Source: Nitrospirota bacterium
GTDB taxonomy: Bacteria > Nitrospirota > Thermodesulfovibrionia > Thermodesulfovibrionales > JdFR-85
Reading direction: 5' to 3'
DNA: 13,335 bases
NCBI GenBank assembly: GCA_003232715.1
Contig: QIJG01000202.1
Location: 1 to 13,335 of the forward strand
Numbering within the stretch: the first letter of the stretch is position 1; every line of letters begins with the position of its first letter. Made by a program: the position numbers and the translations under genes. The notes under the pieces are model-generated. The model saw only the letters and a program-made list of their open reading frames with translations. It had not been told where the DNA came from and did not search any database. Below are positions 1 through 6,557 of this stretch, in pieces.

Positions 1-226
1 GATGGTCTGTAAGGGTGATAAGGTCGATGGGTTCGTTTTTTTCAAAGAGTTCAAGCATGGCATTAAAGATCATGCGATGAGTGTTTCTGTAGAAATCATC
101 GGCAGTCATGACCTCAAGGGATTTTAGTAAGGCCTCATTATCAAGGAGGATTGCACCAAGTATGGATTGCTCTGCCTCGAGGTTTTGGGGAGGTAATTTA
201 TCAAGTGCTTCATCGATTGTTGCCAT
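1..226 (-). CDS. dnaB: Replicative DNA helicase DnaB, N-terminal fragment (cut by window edge)
   Basis: Reverse-strand translation from the ATG at 224-226 begins MATIDEALDKLPPQNLEAEQ and continues with SILGAILLDNEALLKSLEVM, DDFYR, HRMIF and IDLITL. This is the typical start of the DnaB N-terminal domain, which forms the collar of the hexameric helicase and contacts primase. About 75 residues are present; the RecA-like motor domain lies beyond the left edge. The gene follows rplI in the same direction, matching the common bacterial rplI-dnaB pairing. No strong Shine-Dalgarno is visible before the ATG; a TATACT-like -10 (282-287, reverse strand) has no good -35. DnaB unwinds DNA at the replication fork using ATP (family knowledge). 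Identification is confident from the N-terminus alone, but domain integrity cannot be judged. Confidence 0.93.
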   Translation of the reverse strand, partial: MATIDEALDKLPPQNLEAEQSILGAILLDNEALLKSLEVMTADDFYRNTHRMIFNAMLELFEKNEPIDLITLTDH

Positions 227-443
227 GGCTGTTGTACTTTTACTTTAACGGATGTGAATAGTTTTATCCGGGGTATTTGTGAGTATAAACCACTAATGCA
301 CAGATTTCGTTAATCGTTAATCCGTATTAACTTATCGATGCGTTATAAGTTCACCGTGAATTGCTGGTATTAACTGATTAACGTATCCCTCTCGATTATC
401 TCTTTTTCTGTATTCCCCGTGGTTAAAAGTATCATCAATCAGG
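227..443. other. rplI-dnaB spacer, no gene seen
   Basis: AT-rich 217-nt spacer without a plausible ORF. It carries two adjacent perfect inverted repeats (316-331 and 329-351, listed separately) and several ATTAAC/GTTAAT words. The word string near 300-325 (CAGATTT...TTAATCCG) resembles the AATCTGCGGATTAAT repeat found upstream of argG. No intrinsic terminator with a T-run follows rplI, so transcription may read through into dnaB. Confidence 0.5.
316..351. repeat. Two overlapping AT-rich inverted repeats
   Basis: GTTAAT (316-321), a 4-nt loop, then ATTAAC (326-331) form a perfect 6-bp hairpin. Overlapping it, AACTTAT (329-335), a 9-nt loop, and ATAAGTT (345-351) form a perfect 7-bp hairpin. 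The two would compete for bases 329-331. No T-run follows in either direction, so they do not look like terminators. They may be operator-like sites or a decayed dispersed repeat. Confidence 0.5.
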
Positions 444-896
444 TTAAGCGTTTTCCTCCCTGCTTACCTGTACGGTAAGGTTTACAGTAATCTCATGGTG
501 GAACTTTACCTTGACGGTATATTCACCAAGGCGTTTTATCGGCTCATCGAGTATAATCTTTCTCTTTTCTATATCGAACCCGGACTTTTTCAAGGCCTTC
601 TGTATGTCAATATTTGTTACAGACCCGAAGAGTCTGTCTTCTTCTCCAGCCTTTGCCTTTATTATAACAGGTTTTGAGACGATCTTCTCTGCAAGTATCT
701 GTGCAGCATTCCTGACCTTGCTTACCTTTTCCTGGATTATCCTCTTGTGGTGTTCAAATTCGTTTATGTTTCTTGGGTTGGCCTCAACAGCGAGGTTTCT
801 CGGCAAGAGATAATTCCTGGCAAAGCCCTTTTTAACCATTACAATATCCCCCATGTTCCCGAGGGTTTCAACATTTTCTCTAAGAATGATCTTCAT
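444..896 (-). CDS. rplI: 50S ribosomal protein L9
   Basis: 150 residues, the usual L9 length. The N-terminal domain shows the family signature: MKIILRENVETLGNMGDIV, then VKKGFARNYLLPRNLAVEA (23S rRNA-binding lobe). A long central helix (about residues 43-75) leads to a C-terminal lobe containing AKAGEEDRLFGSVTNIDI and KLGEYTVKVKFHHEI-like strands (observed as RLGEYTVKVKFHHEI). L9 binds domain V of 23S rRNA at the base of the L1 stalk and limits frameshifting (family knowledge). The start is supported by GAAAGGAG at 909-916, about 12 nt upstream. It has its own sigma-70-like promoter at 1003-1032. The usual upstream partners rpsF, ssb and rpsR are absent; a cheB gene lies upstream instead. dnaB follows downstream. 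Confidence 0.97.
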   Translation of the reverse strand: MKIILRENVETLGNMGDIVMVKKGFARNYLLPRNLAVEANPRNINEFEHHKRIIQEKVSKVRNAAQILAEKIVSKPVIIKAKAGEEDRLFGSVTNIDIQKALKKSGFDIEKRKIILDEPIKRLGEYTVKVKFHHEITVNLTVQVSREENA

Positions 897-1002
897 AACT
901 TTATTGCTCTCCTTTCAGAATCAGGTTAATGTTAAAGCAGGGTTAAACGGCAAATTCTTTCCATTTCAGTCTTTCAGCTCTCTTGTGGAAGTAGACAAGG
1001 AT

Positions 1003-1032
1003 AGTATAGCTGACATTGTCAAATACTTTCAA
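1003..1032 (-). promoter_or_regulatory. Sigma-70-type promoter for rplI
   Basis: On the reverse strand, TTGAAA (1027-1032) and TATACT (1003-1008) are separated by 18 nt, each one mismatch from consensus. The promoter sits about 105 nt upstream of the rplI start, in the 209-nt gap between cheB and rplI. An overlapping TTGACA word (complement 1015-1020) is only 6 nt from the TATACT and cannot pair with it. Prediction by inspection only. Confidence 0.6.
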
Positions 1033-1105
1033 CCCGGCAAAAACTAAAAAACAAAAGCTGCCTGAACAAAACCGTGGGCTATCGGAAAGGGGGAGTAAAG
1101 TATGG

Positions 1106-2170
1106 TTATCTGCAGATACTGATTACCTCCTTTGCGATCTGTTCAAGGGGAAGGACAATATCCACACCACCCCTTTTGATGGCCTCATTGGGCATTCCGA
1201 AGACCACCGACGTTTTTTCGTCCTGAGCGATTGTGAATGCACCTGAGTCCTTCATCTCTGTCATCCCGCGTGCACCGTCGTCCCCCATCCCGGTCATAAT
1301 AACACCCACGGCATTTTTGCCTGCATAGCGGGCTGCCGAACGAAACAGAACGTCCACAGAGGGGCGGTGACGGCAGACTAAGGGCCCGTCTTTAACCTCC
1401 ACATAGTAACGTGCGCCACTGCGTTTGAGCAGTGTATGGCGGTTCCCCGGGGCAATAAGCGCCCGGCCCCTGATTGCTGTGTCGTTATCGGCAGCCTCTT
1501 TGACCGACACCCTGCAAATACCGTCAAGTCGCCTGGCAAAGGCGGTGGTAAAATGCTCCGGCATGTGCTGCACTATTACTATGCCCGGGGAGTCAATGGG
1601 GAGGGCTTCAAGAAAAACCCTCAGCGCCTCTGTGCCGCCCGTTGATGCTCCTATAACAACGACCCGTTCGGTTGTCTGTGTCATTGCCTTTGATGCAGTC
1701 GCGGGAATAACGGCATCGGCTGTAAGCTTTGGTTCAATCTTCCGGGATTTTGTAATTTGCCTCGGCCTTGCGATAGATGCCGCCTTCACTGCATCGCATA
1801 TGCGGATTCTTGATTCTTCCAAAAACCGTTTTGCTCCAATTCTTGGTTTCCGGATAATTTCGACTGCTCCGTATTCAAGGGCCTCCAGGGCTGTTGCAGA
1901 TCCCTTTTCAGTGAGGCTCGAGCACATGACGACGGGAATAGGATGCTGGCTCATAATTATACGCAAAAATCTGATGCCGTCCATTCGTGGCATTTCCACA
2001 TCCAGGGTGATAACATCCGGAATTGCATGTCTGATCTTCTCAGCAGCTATAATCGGGTCTGCGGCGGTGTCCATTACTTCTATCTGCGGATCTGAAGAAA
2101 GTATCTCTTCCAGTGTCTGGCGGACTACAGAGGAGTCGTCTACAATAAGTACCTTGATCTTCTTTTTCAT
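1106..2170 (-). CDS. cheB: CheB: receptor methylesterase/glutamine deamidase with receiver domain
   Basis: 354 residues, normal CheB length. An N-terminal receiver domain (about 5-120) has the acidic pair D11/D12, phosphoacceptor D57 in LDVEMPRMDG, and switch-region lysine K108. A linker (about 125-165) precedes the methylesterase domain. There, S176 in GASTGG, H202 in QHMP and D298 in MTGMGDDG align with the Ser-His-Asp triad of enteric CheB. Phosphorylated CheB removes methyl groups from receptor glutamates and deamidates glutamines, resetting receptor activity; CheA is the phosphodonor (family knowledge). All catalytic residues are present, so it should be active. The ATG follows the cheD stop with no gap, and GAGGAA lies about 8 nt upstream inside cheD. 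It is the last gene of the Che operon; no clear terminator follows. Confidence 0.97.
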   Translation of the reverse strand: MKKKIKVLIVDDSSVVRQTLEEILSSDPQIEVMDTAADPIIAAEKIRHAIPDVITLDVEMPRMDGIRFLRIIMSQHPIPVVMCSSLTEKGSATALEALEYGAVEIIRKPRIGAKRFLEESRIRICDAVKAASIARPRQITKSRKIEPKLTADAVIPATASKAMTQTTERVVVIGASTGGTEALRVFLEALPIDSPGIVIVQHMPEHFTTAFARRLDGICRVSVKEAADNDTAIRGRALIAPGNRHTLLKRSGARYYVEVKDGPLVCRHRPSVDVLFRSAARYAGKNAVGVIMTGMGDDGARGMTEMKDSGAFTIAQDEKTSVVFGMPNEAIKRGGVDIVLPLEQIAKEVISICR

Positions 2171-2710
2171 TTAAGATTCCTCAAATAAGGTTGGTTTTTT
2201 AAGATATTTCCCTTGTTTCAAACGTTTTAAAAATACCTCGCCGGTGTGTGTATAGAATATAAGTTTACGACCACGCATCCCCCCGGTATCGGAGATGATA
2301 AGGTTGAGCCTTTCGTTTTTGATGACCTGTATGGCTGTCAGAATATTTTGTCTTCCTACGCTAAAGATACCGGGTTGATCTCCATGTAAGAATAAAGCAT
2401 CTGCACCGCCGAATAGTTTAACCTTGATCTCACTGCGTTTAATACCATATTTATCAAAGCCTTCAATCATTTGCATGATGGAATAGTCAACATACTTGAA
2501 GTCTTCCATGTAATGACTATCACAGTGTTTCGTATTCGTGTATTTTGGCAGAAATCCATGACAGATAGCCCCTACCCCGAGGTGGCGGCTGAACATGGTA
2601 ACGGATACACAGGATCCCAGTACTGTTGACACCATGGTTGGCCTCTCTGCCGTATACATCTCGCCGGGTTTAAGATAAACAACAGGCAGTTTTGTTTTTA
2701 ACGGGTTCAT
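2171..2710 (-). CDS. cheD: CheD: chemoreceptor glutamine deamidase
   Basis: 179 residues from the ATG at 2708-2710. Motifs are LGSCVSV with catalytic C34, H51 in ICHGFLP, and LFGGAD at 99-104, all typical of CheD, which deamidates specific receptor glutamines to glutamates to make them methylatable. The frame stays open upstream to a 216-residue form, but that extra part only overlaps cheR and is unlike CheD. The chosen start makes an ATGA overlap with the cheR stop and has AGGAAG 6 nt upstream, so translation is probably coupled. FSVGRQN (115-121) replaces the more usual IGERN-like stretch. CheD is often regulated by CheC, but no cheC or cheX gene is visible. It lies between cheR and cheB, so the three adaptation enzymes are together. 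Confidence 0.94.
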   Translation of the reverse strand: MNPLKTKLPVVYLKPGEMYTAERPTMVSTVLGSCVSVTMFSRHLGVGAICHGFLPKYTNTKHCDSHYMEDFKYVDYSIMQMIEGFDKYGIKRSEIKVKLFGGADALFLHGDQPGIFSVGRQNILTAIQVIKNERLNLIISDTGGMRGRKLIFYTHTGEVFLKRLKQGKYLKKPTLFEES

Positions 2711-3579
2711 GTCGGCTTCCTGTAGACCATTGGCGCTGCCTGGACTAAAGGGACGTTCAGACCATGAAGTGTCTCGGAGTGTCCCATAAAGATATAGCCG
2801 CCGGGCCTTAAGTGACGGCAAAAGCGGTTTAACAGTACTTCCTGGGTCGGCCTGTCAAAGTAAATGATAACGTTGCGACAAAAAATGATATCCATAGGCT
2901 CTCTCATGCCAAAGTCACCTTCCATGAAATTCAATCTCCGGAATTTTATAACCGTCCTCAGTTCCGGTACGATTCTTATCAGTTTTTTTTCCCTGTCCTT
3001 GCCTCGCAGGAGATATTTCTTCCTGAATTCCCTCGGTATCGGGTCTATTGTGTCATATTCGTAAATTCCAAGTTTTGCCTGTTCAAGCACTTTTGTTGAA
3101 ATATCGGTGGCAAGGATCATGTAGTCAAGTGCAGCTCCGGGATGACTTTCAGTAAATTCACTCAAGACCATTGCCAGGGTATACGGCTCCTCGCCTGTGG
3201 AACAGCCGGCACTCCAGAGTATGAGCTTTTTTCTGATGCCCGAACCATGGGAGGCAGTCAACTCAGGCAATGCCGTATGGAACAGATAATCAAAATGAGC
3301 AGGTTCCCTGAAGAAATCGGTCTTATTGGTAGTAACAACATCAATCATGTGGATCAGTTCATTTTTAACCCCCTGAGGGCTGAACAGGTAGTTGCAGTAT
3401 TCGCTGAATGACTCCATATCCAGGTTGCGCAATCTTCTGCGGAGCCTGGCCTCAAGCATGGTCTTCTTTGAAGCCGACATTTTAATGCCGCATTTTGTTT
3501 GGATGAACTCGCCCAGACGAGTAAATTCCTTTGTTGACAAGGTCGTCTTAAATACATCCTTATAGCCGTTATATTCCAT
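2707..3579 (-). CDS. cheR: CheR: S-adenosylmethionine-dependent receptor methyltransferase
   Basis: 290 residues. The helical CheR N-terminal domain (about 12-75) carries a basic stretch, LEARLRRRLRN (42-52), that in the family contacts the receptor methylation helix. The Rossmann methyltransferase domain follows: TTNKTDFFRE (83-92), the SAM-binding motif WSAGCSTGEEPY (122-133), ATDIS (157-161), FCRNVIIYFD (233-242) and GHSE (266-269). CheR methylates glutamates on chemoreceptors, opposing CheB. The ATG has AGGAG only about 4 nt upstream, a little close. The gene is 35 nt downstream of cheA and overlaps cheD by 4 nt (ATGA). A pentapeptide-binding beta-subdomain, expected around residues 175-230, would suit the EFERF tail of the upstream receptor, but I cannot verify it by eye. 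Confidence 0.97.
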   Translation of the reverse strand: MEYNGYKDVFKTTLSTKEFTRLGEFIQTKCGIKMSASKKTMLEARLRRRLRNLDMESFSEYCNYLFSPQGVKNELIHMIDVVTTNKTDFFREPAHFDYLFHTALPELTASHGSGIRKKLILWSAGCSTGEEPYTLAMVLSEFTESHPGAALDYMILATDISTKVLEQAKLGIYEYDTIDPIPREFRKKYLLRGKDREKKLIRIVPELRTVIKFRRLNFMEGDFGMREPMDIIFCRNVIIYFDRPTQEVLLNRFCRHLRPGGYIFMGHSETLHGLNVPLVQAAPMVYRKPT

Positions 3580-3614
3580 ATTCTCCTGATGTAAGGTAGA
3601 AATTCAGATACTTG

Positions 3615-5783
3615 CTACGGGTTTAGTTTTGCATTTTTGCTATATATCCCTGCCTCTTCCTGTTCCACAGCCTGAAGGAGCTTTGGGGCATCCAGAATCA
3701 GGGCTACCCTTCCGTCACCCATTATAGTTGCCCCTGATACTCCTTCCACGTCCTTGTAGAAGCTGCCCAGTGACTTGATTACGGTCTGGTGCTCACCTAT
3801 CACATCATCCACCACAAATCCGACCCTGCTGCCGTCCACTTCCGTTATCACTATTTGTTCTATGCCCGGGGTCCCGCTGTTTATCATGAAGTGTTCTTTC
3901 AGGCAGATGTATGGAACCGGTTCCCCCCGGACATTTGCCACATGCCGGCCGTGGGCCCTTGCCACGTCCTCACGAGACAGTTCCACGCATCCCTCTACAA
4001 TCGAAAGGGGCAATACGAAGAATTCTTCCGCAACCTTTACCAGAAGACCGTCAATGATCGCCAGTGTGAGCGGCAGTTTGAGGGTAATAGTCGTCCCGGC
4101 TCCCTTTTTACTGTTTATGTCGATTGAGCCCCTGAGAGCTTCGATACCCCGTTTAACAACATCCATTCCCACCCCGCGTCCGGATACGCCCGTAACGTTT
4201 TTTACAGTGGAAAATCCCGGGACAAAGATTAATGCAAAGACCTCTTTTTCGGTCATTTCCAGATCATGCGAGACCAGTCCCCTCTCCAAAGCCATGGCCT
4301 TTATGGCCTTGGCATCGAGCCCTGAACCGTCATCCTCTATCCTGATCAGTACATTGGCGCCGGAGTGTACTGCTGAAAGATGTACCGTTCCGTGTCCCGG
4401 TTTCCCTGAAGCCTCACGTACCCCGGGAAGTTCTATCCCGTGATCGATGCTGTTTCTGATCAGGTGCACAAGGGGATCGTTTAACCGTTCGATTACCGTC
4501 TTATCCAGTTCCGTCTCTGCTCCCTCGGTCGTCATTACGACCTCCTTCCCCAGTTCGTTGGAAAGGGTACGCACCAGACGTCTGAATTTACTGAACGTTG
4601 TCCCGATCGGAAGCATTCGGATGCTCATCGTGTTGTCACGGAGTTCGCATGTCAAACGTTCCACCACCTCTGCTATAGAGAGTAACTCGGGATCATTTTG
4701 ATAGGCAGCCGTTCGGCTCAAGCGGGACTGAACCGTTACCAGCTCACCCACCAGGTCGACAAGACTGTCCAGTTTGCCTGAGGAGACCCTGATGCTTGAG
4801 AGTGACTCTGCCTTCCGGCGGCTCTCCCTTACATCACTGACGTGTTCCTGTTCAATAAGCGCTGATTGTACCTTTCCGGTGTCGATCACTCCGGCATCAA
4901 CCAGCATTTCGCCAATGGGTTTCTGGGAACCGAGCACTTTTTGAAGATCCTCATGTATCAGATCTCCACGTTCAATCAGGATCTCTCCAAGCCTCTTATA
5001 ACCGGCTGCATTGTCCAGTCTTCCGCCATCGTCGATGATATTGATGCTCAACTCGCTGTCGTCCTCAACAAAGATAAATATGTCTTTTATGGCATTTATC
5101 CCTTGACGGGTCGTCAGAATCACATCCCAGTATGTGTAACAGGCCTCAGGATCAAAGTCTTTCAACAAGGGGATGGCATCTGTCTGCGCCACCACCTTGC
5201 ATTTACCGGTCCGGCGAAGCTCGTCAAGCAGGAGAACCGGATTTGTGCCTTTTTTGAAAATATCCCGGGAGGGGCGGAATCTGATACGGTAGGTGATGTT
5301 TCCTCCCTGGGTATCGGGTGACGGGAGGCCTGTTGGACTGGAATCATCCTCATCAATCAGATCTGCCGGCGCTGCCGGGCCCTCGGTCTCCTCTTTTTTC
5401 TCTTCACTGCCGGGAATCAGCTTCTTGAGGGATGTCATGATCTCTCCGGCCATTACCTCATTCGTTGCCTCACCTCCATCAGAGGCGTCAAGCATTGTGC
5501 GGATATGGTCACGGGCGGAGAGGGTCAGGTCGATCAATTCTTTTGTAACGGATATTTCTCCGTTCCGTACAAGATCGAAAACCGTCTCGATTTCGTGTGT
5601 AAATGCTGCGATGTCATCAAACCCGAACATCGCCCCCGAGCCTTTGATCGTGTGCATTGCACGAAAGACGCGCCCGACAATTTCGATGTCCTCAGGCGCA
5701 TCCTCAAGCTCAAGCAGTGATGTTTCAAGCTCAGACAGTAATTCGTAGGCTTCATCTTTGAAGGCTTCCCTGTGTTTGTCCAT
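3615..5783 (-). CDS. cheA: CheA: chemotaxis histidine kinase with an extra MshEN-like repeat module
   Basis: 722 residues from the ATG at 5781-5783. Order: P1 Hpt domain (1-120) with phosphorylated H44 in AMHTIKGSG; acidic linker; P2-like regulator-binding domain (about 161-252, containing GTNPVLLLDELRRTG); a tandem repeat (264-312); P3 dimerisation helices (about 325-390); P4 ATPase with N box LIRNSIDHG (N444), G1 DDGSGLD (484-490) and G2 GVSGRGVGMD (532-541); and P5 CheW-like domain (about 575-705). It autophosphorylates and passes phosphate to CheY and CheB (family knowledge). All kinase motifs are intact. In-frame ATG 5811-5813 would add ten residues but has no Shine-Dalgarno and overlaps the STAS gene; the chosen ATG has AAGGAGG 8 nt upstream. 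The repeat is discussed under findings. It is the only histidine kinase in the window. Confidence 0.97.
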   Translation of the reverse strand: MDKHREAFKDEAYELLSELETSLLELEDAPEDIEIVGRVFRAMHTIKGSGAMFGFDDIAAFTHEIETVFDLVRNGEISVTKELIDLTLSARDHIRTMLDASDGGEATNEVMAGEIMTSLKKLIPGSEEKKEETEGPAAPADLIDEDDSSPTGLPSPDTQGGNITYRIRFRPSRDIFKKGTNPVLLLDELRRTGKCKVVAQTDAIPLLKDFDPEACYTYWDVILTTRQGINAIKDIFIFVEDDSELSINIIDDGGRLDNAAGYKRLGEILIERGDLIHEDLQKVLGSQKPIGEMLVDAGVIDTGKVQSALIEQEHVSDVRESRRKAESLSSIRVSSGKLDSLVDLVGELVTVQSRLSRTAAYQNDPELLSIAEVVERLTCELRDNTMSIRMLPIGTTFSKFRRLVRTLSNELGKEVVMTTEGAETELDKTVIERLNDPLVHLIRNSIDHGIELPGVREASGKPGHGTVHLSAVHSGANVLIRIEDDGSGLDAKAIKAMALERGLVSHDLEMTEKEVFALIFVPGFSTVKNVTGVSGRGVGMDVVKRGIEALRGSIDINSKKGAGTTITLKLPLTLAIIDGLLVKVAEEFFVLPLSIVEGCVELSREDVARAHGRHVANVRGEPVPYICLKEHFMINSGTPGIEQIVITEVDGSRVGFVVDDVIGEHQTVIKSLGSFYKDVEGVSGATIMGDGRVALILDAPKLLQAVEQEEAGIYSKNAKLNP

Positions 5784-5791
5784 CGCAAGAA

Positions 5792-5798
5792 CCTCCTT
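5792..5798 (-). promoter_or_regulatory. Shine-Dalgarno that decides the cheA start
   Basis: AAGGAGG on the reverse strand lies 8 nt before the ATG at 5781-5783. It sits just beyond the STAS stop codon (5803-5805), in a 19-nt gap. The alternative upstream ATG (5811-5813) has no purine-rich box at a suitable distance. Confidence 0.75.
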
Positions 5799-5802
5799 CT
5801 CA

Positions 5803-6147
5803 TCAGTTGCCATTTTCTATCCATAAGCAGCTTTTGTTGGTAGTAGAGGCACAAACTATATGGCGGGAATATCCGGCATCCTCAATTGCCTTTTTAAAAA
5901 TCTCCGGGCGTTTGTCCGTTATTGTCAGGAGTTTGTTTAATTTCTGTGAGGAATGACAGGCCGAACAGAGAAGTTGCAGGCAGGACAAGTCAACCGATGT
6001 TACATTTTCGAGATTGATAAATACGTGATTGACATTATCCAGTGTCCTCATCAGGGATACCCTCAGTTTATCCGAATGCTGTATGGTCAGTTCACCGGAG
6101 AAAGTCAACCTTTCTATATCACCTGACTGTTCAACCTGTAGTTCCAT
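5803..6147 (-). CDS. STAS-domain protein (anti-sigma-antagonist-like) of the Che cluster
   Basis: 114 residues, a single STAS domain. It begins MELQVEQSGD, has the strand LTFSGELTI (14-22), then FINLENVTSVDLSCLQLLCS (43-62). S55 occupies the position phosphorylated in SpoIIAA-type STAS proteins. The DLSCLQLLCSA wording is typical of STAS proteins encoded beside cheA. Three cysteines (C56, C61, C64) cluster in or just after the helix following S55. No membrane segment. AAAGGAGG about 8 nt upstream supports the start. It lies between cheY (41-nt gap) and cheA. In related clusters such proteins are suggested to be adaptor or phosphorylation partners, but their role is not settled; no partner kinase or phosphatase of the RsbW/SpoIIE type is visible here. 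Confidence 0.88.
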   Translation of the reverse strand: MELQVEQSGDIERLTFSGELTIQHSDKLRVSLMRTLDNVNHVFINLENVTSVDLSCLQLLCSACHSSQKLNKLLTITDKRPEIFKKAIEDAGYSRHIVCASTTNKSCLWIENGN

Positions 6148-6189
6148 TGTTTTTCCCTCCTTTTAGGGAAGAATACACAGTTATGATTT

Positions 6190-6555
6190 TTATCTCACAA
6201 ATTTTTTTGTAGTAGTTATCAACTGTTCGGGTGTAAAGGGCTTTACTATCCAGCCGCTGGCGCCTGCCTGCTTGCCTTCCTGTTTCTTTGATTCCTGGGA
6301 TTCCGTCGTCAGCATAAGCACAGGTGTGAATTTGTATCCGGAGTTACTACGCAGGTGTTTTATGAATTCAATCCCGTCCATCTCCGGCATATTAAGATCA
6401 GTGATTACCATATCAATCCTTGTGCCATTCAGTTTATTCAGGGCATCCCTTCCATTTATTGCGGTAATCACTTCATATCCTGCATCCTTTAAAGCAAAGG
6501 ATACGATCTGTCTCATGGAAGCTGAGTCATCTACTATTAAAAGAGTTTTTGCCAT
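6190..6555 (-). CDS. cheY: CheY-type single-domain response regulator
   Basis: 121 residues, one receiver domain. All active-site positions are present: acidic pair D9/D10 in LIVDDSASMRQ, phosphoacceptor D53 in ITDLNMPEMDG, switch residues T83/T84 in MLTTES, and K105 in VKPF. The aromatic switch position is W102 in SGWIVKPF rather than the Tyr106 of enteric CheY, a common variant in non-enteric CheYs. It should receive phosphate from CheA and act as the diffusible output; the target (flagellar switch, pilus motor or other) is not in the window. AGGGGAG about 6 nt before the ATG supports the start. It begins 2 nt after the stop of the upstream receptor gene. No CheZ, CheC or CheX phosphatase gene is visible. 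Confidence 0.95.
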   Translation of the reverse strand: MAKTLLIVDDSASMRQIVSFALKDAGYEVITAINGRDALNKLNGTRIDMVITDLNMPEMDGIEFIKHLRSNSGYKFTPVLMLTTESQESKKQEGKQAGASGWIVKPFTPEQLITTTKKFVR

Positions 6556-6557
6556 GT

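Noticed and set aside
1040..1105. Possible intrinsic terminator after cheB
   Set aside because: A T-run exists on the reverse strand, but the only preceding pairing is CCG/CGG, too weak to call.
1425..2174. Long plus-strand open frame (249 residues) opposite cheB
   Set aside because: It is antisense to a gene with a complete catalytic triad; its Ser/Ile-rich composition is that of an antisense shadow and it has no recognisable domain.
2711..2821. N-terminal extension of CheD to 216 residues
   Set aside because: The extension only overlaps cheR, is unlike CheD, and the internal ATG has an ATGA overlap and a Shine-Dalgarno.
3775..4443. Plus-strand open frame (222 residues) opposite cheA
   Set aside because: Antisense shadow of the P4/P5 region; Ser/Pro/Thr-rich with no domain.
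5784..5813. Ten-residue longer CheA start
   Set aside because: No Shine-Dalgarno, and it overlaps the STAS gene; the ATG at 5783 has AAGGAGG at ideal spacing.
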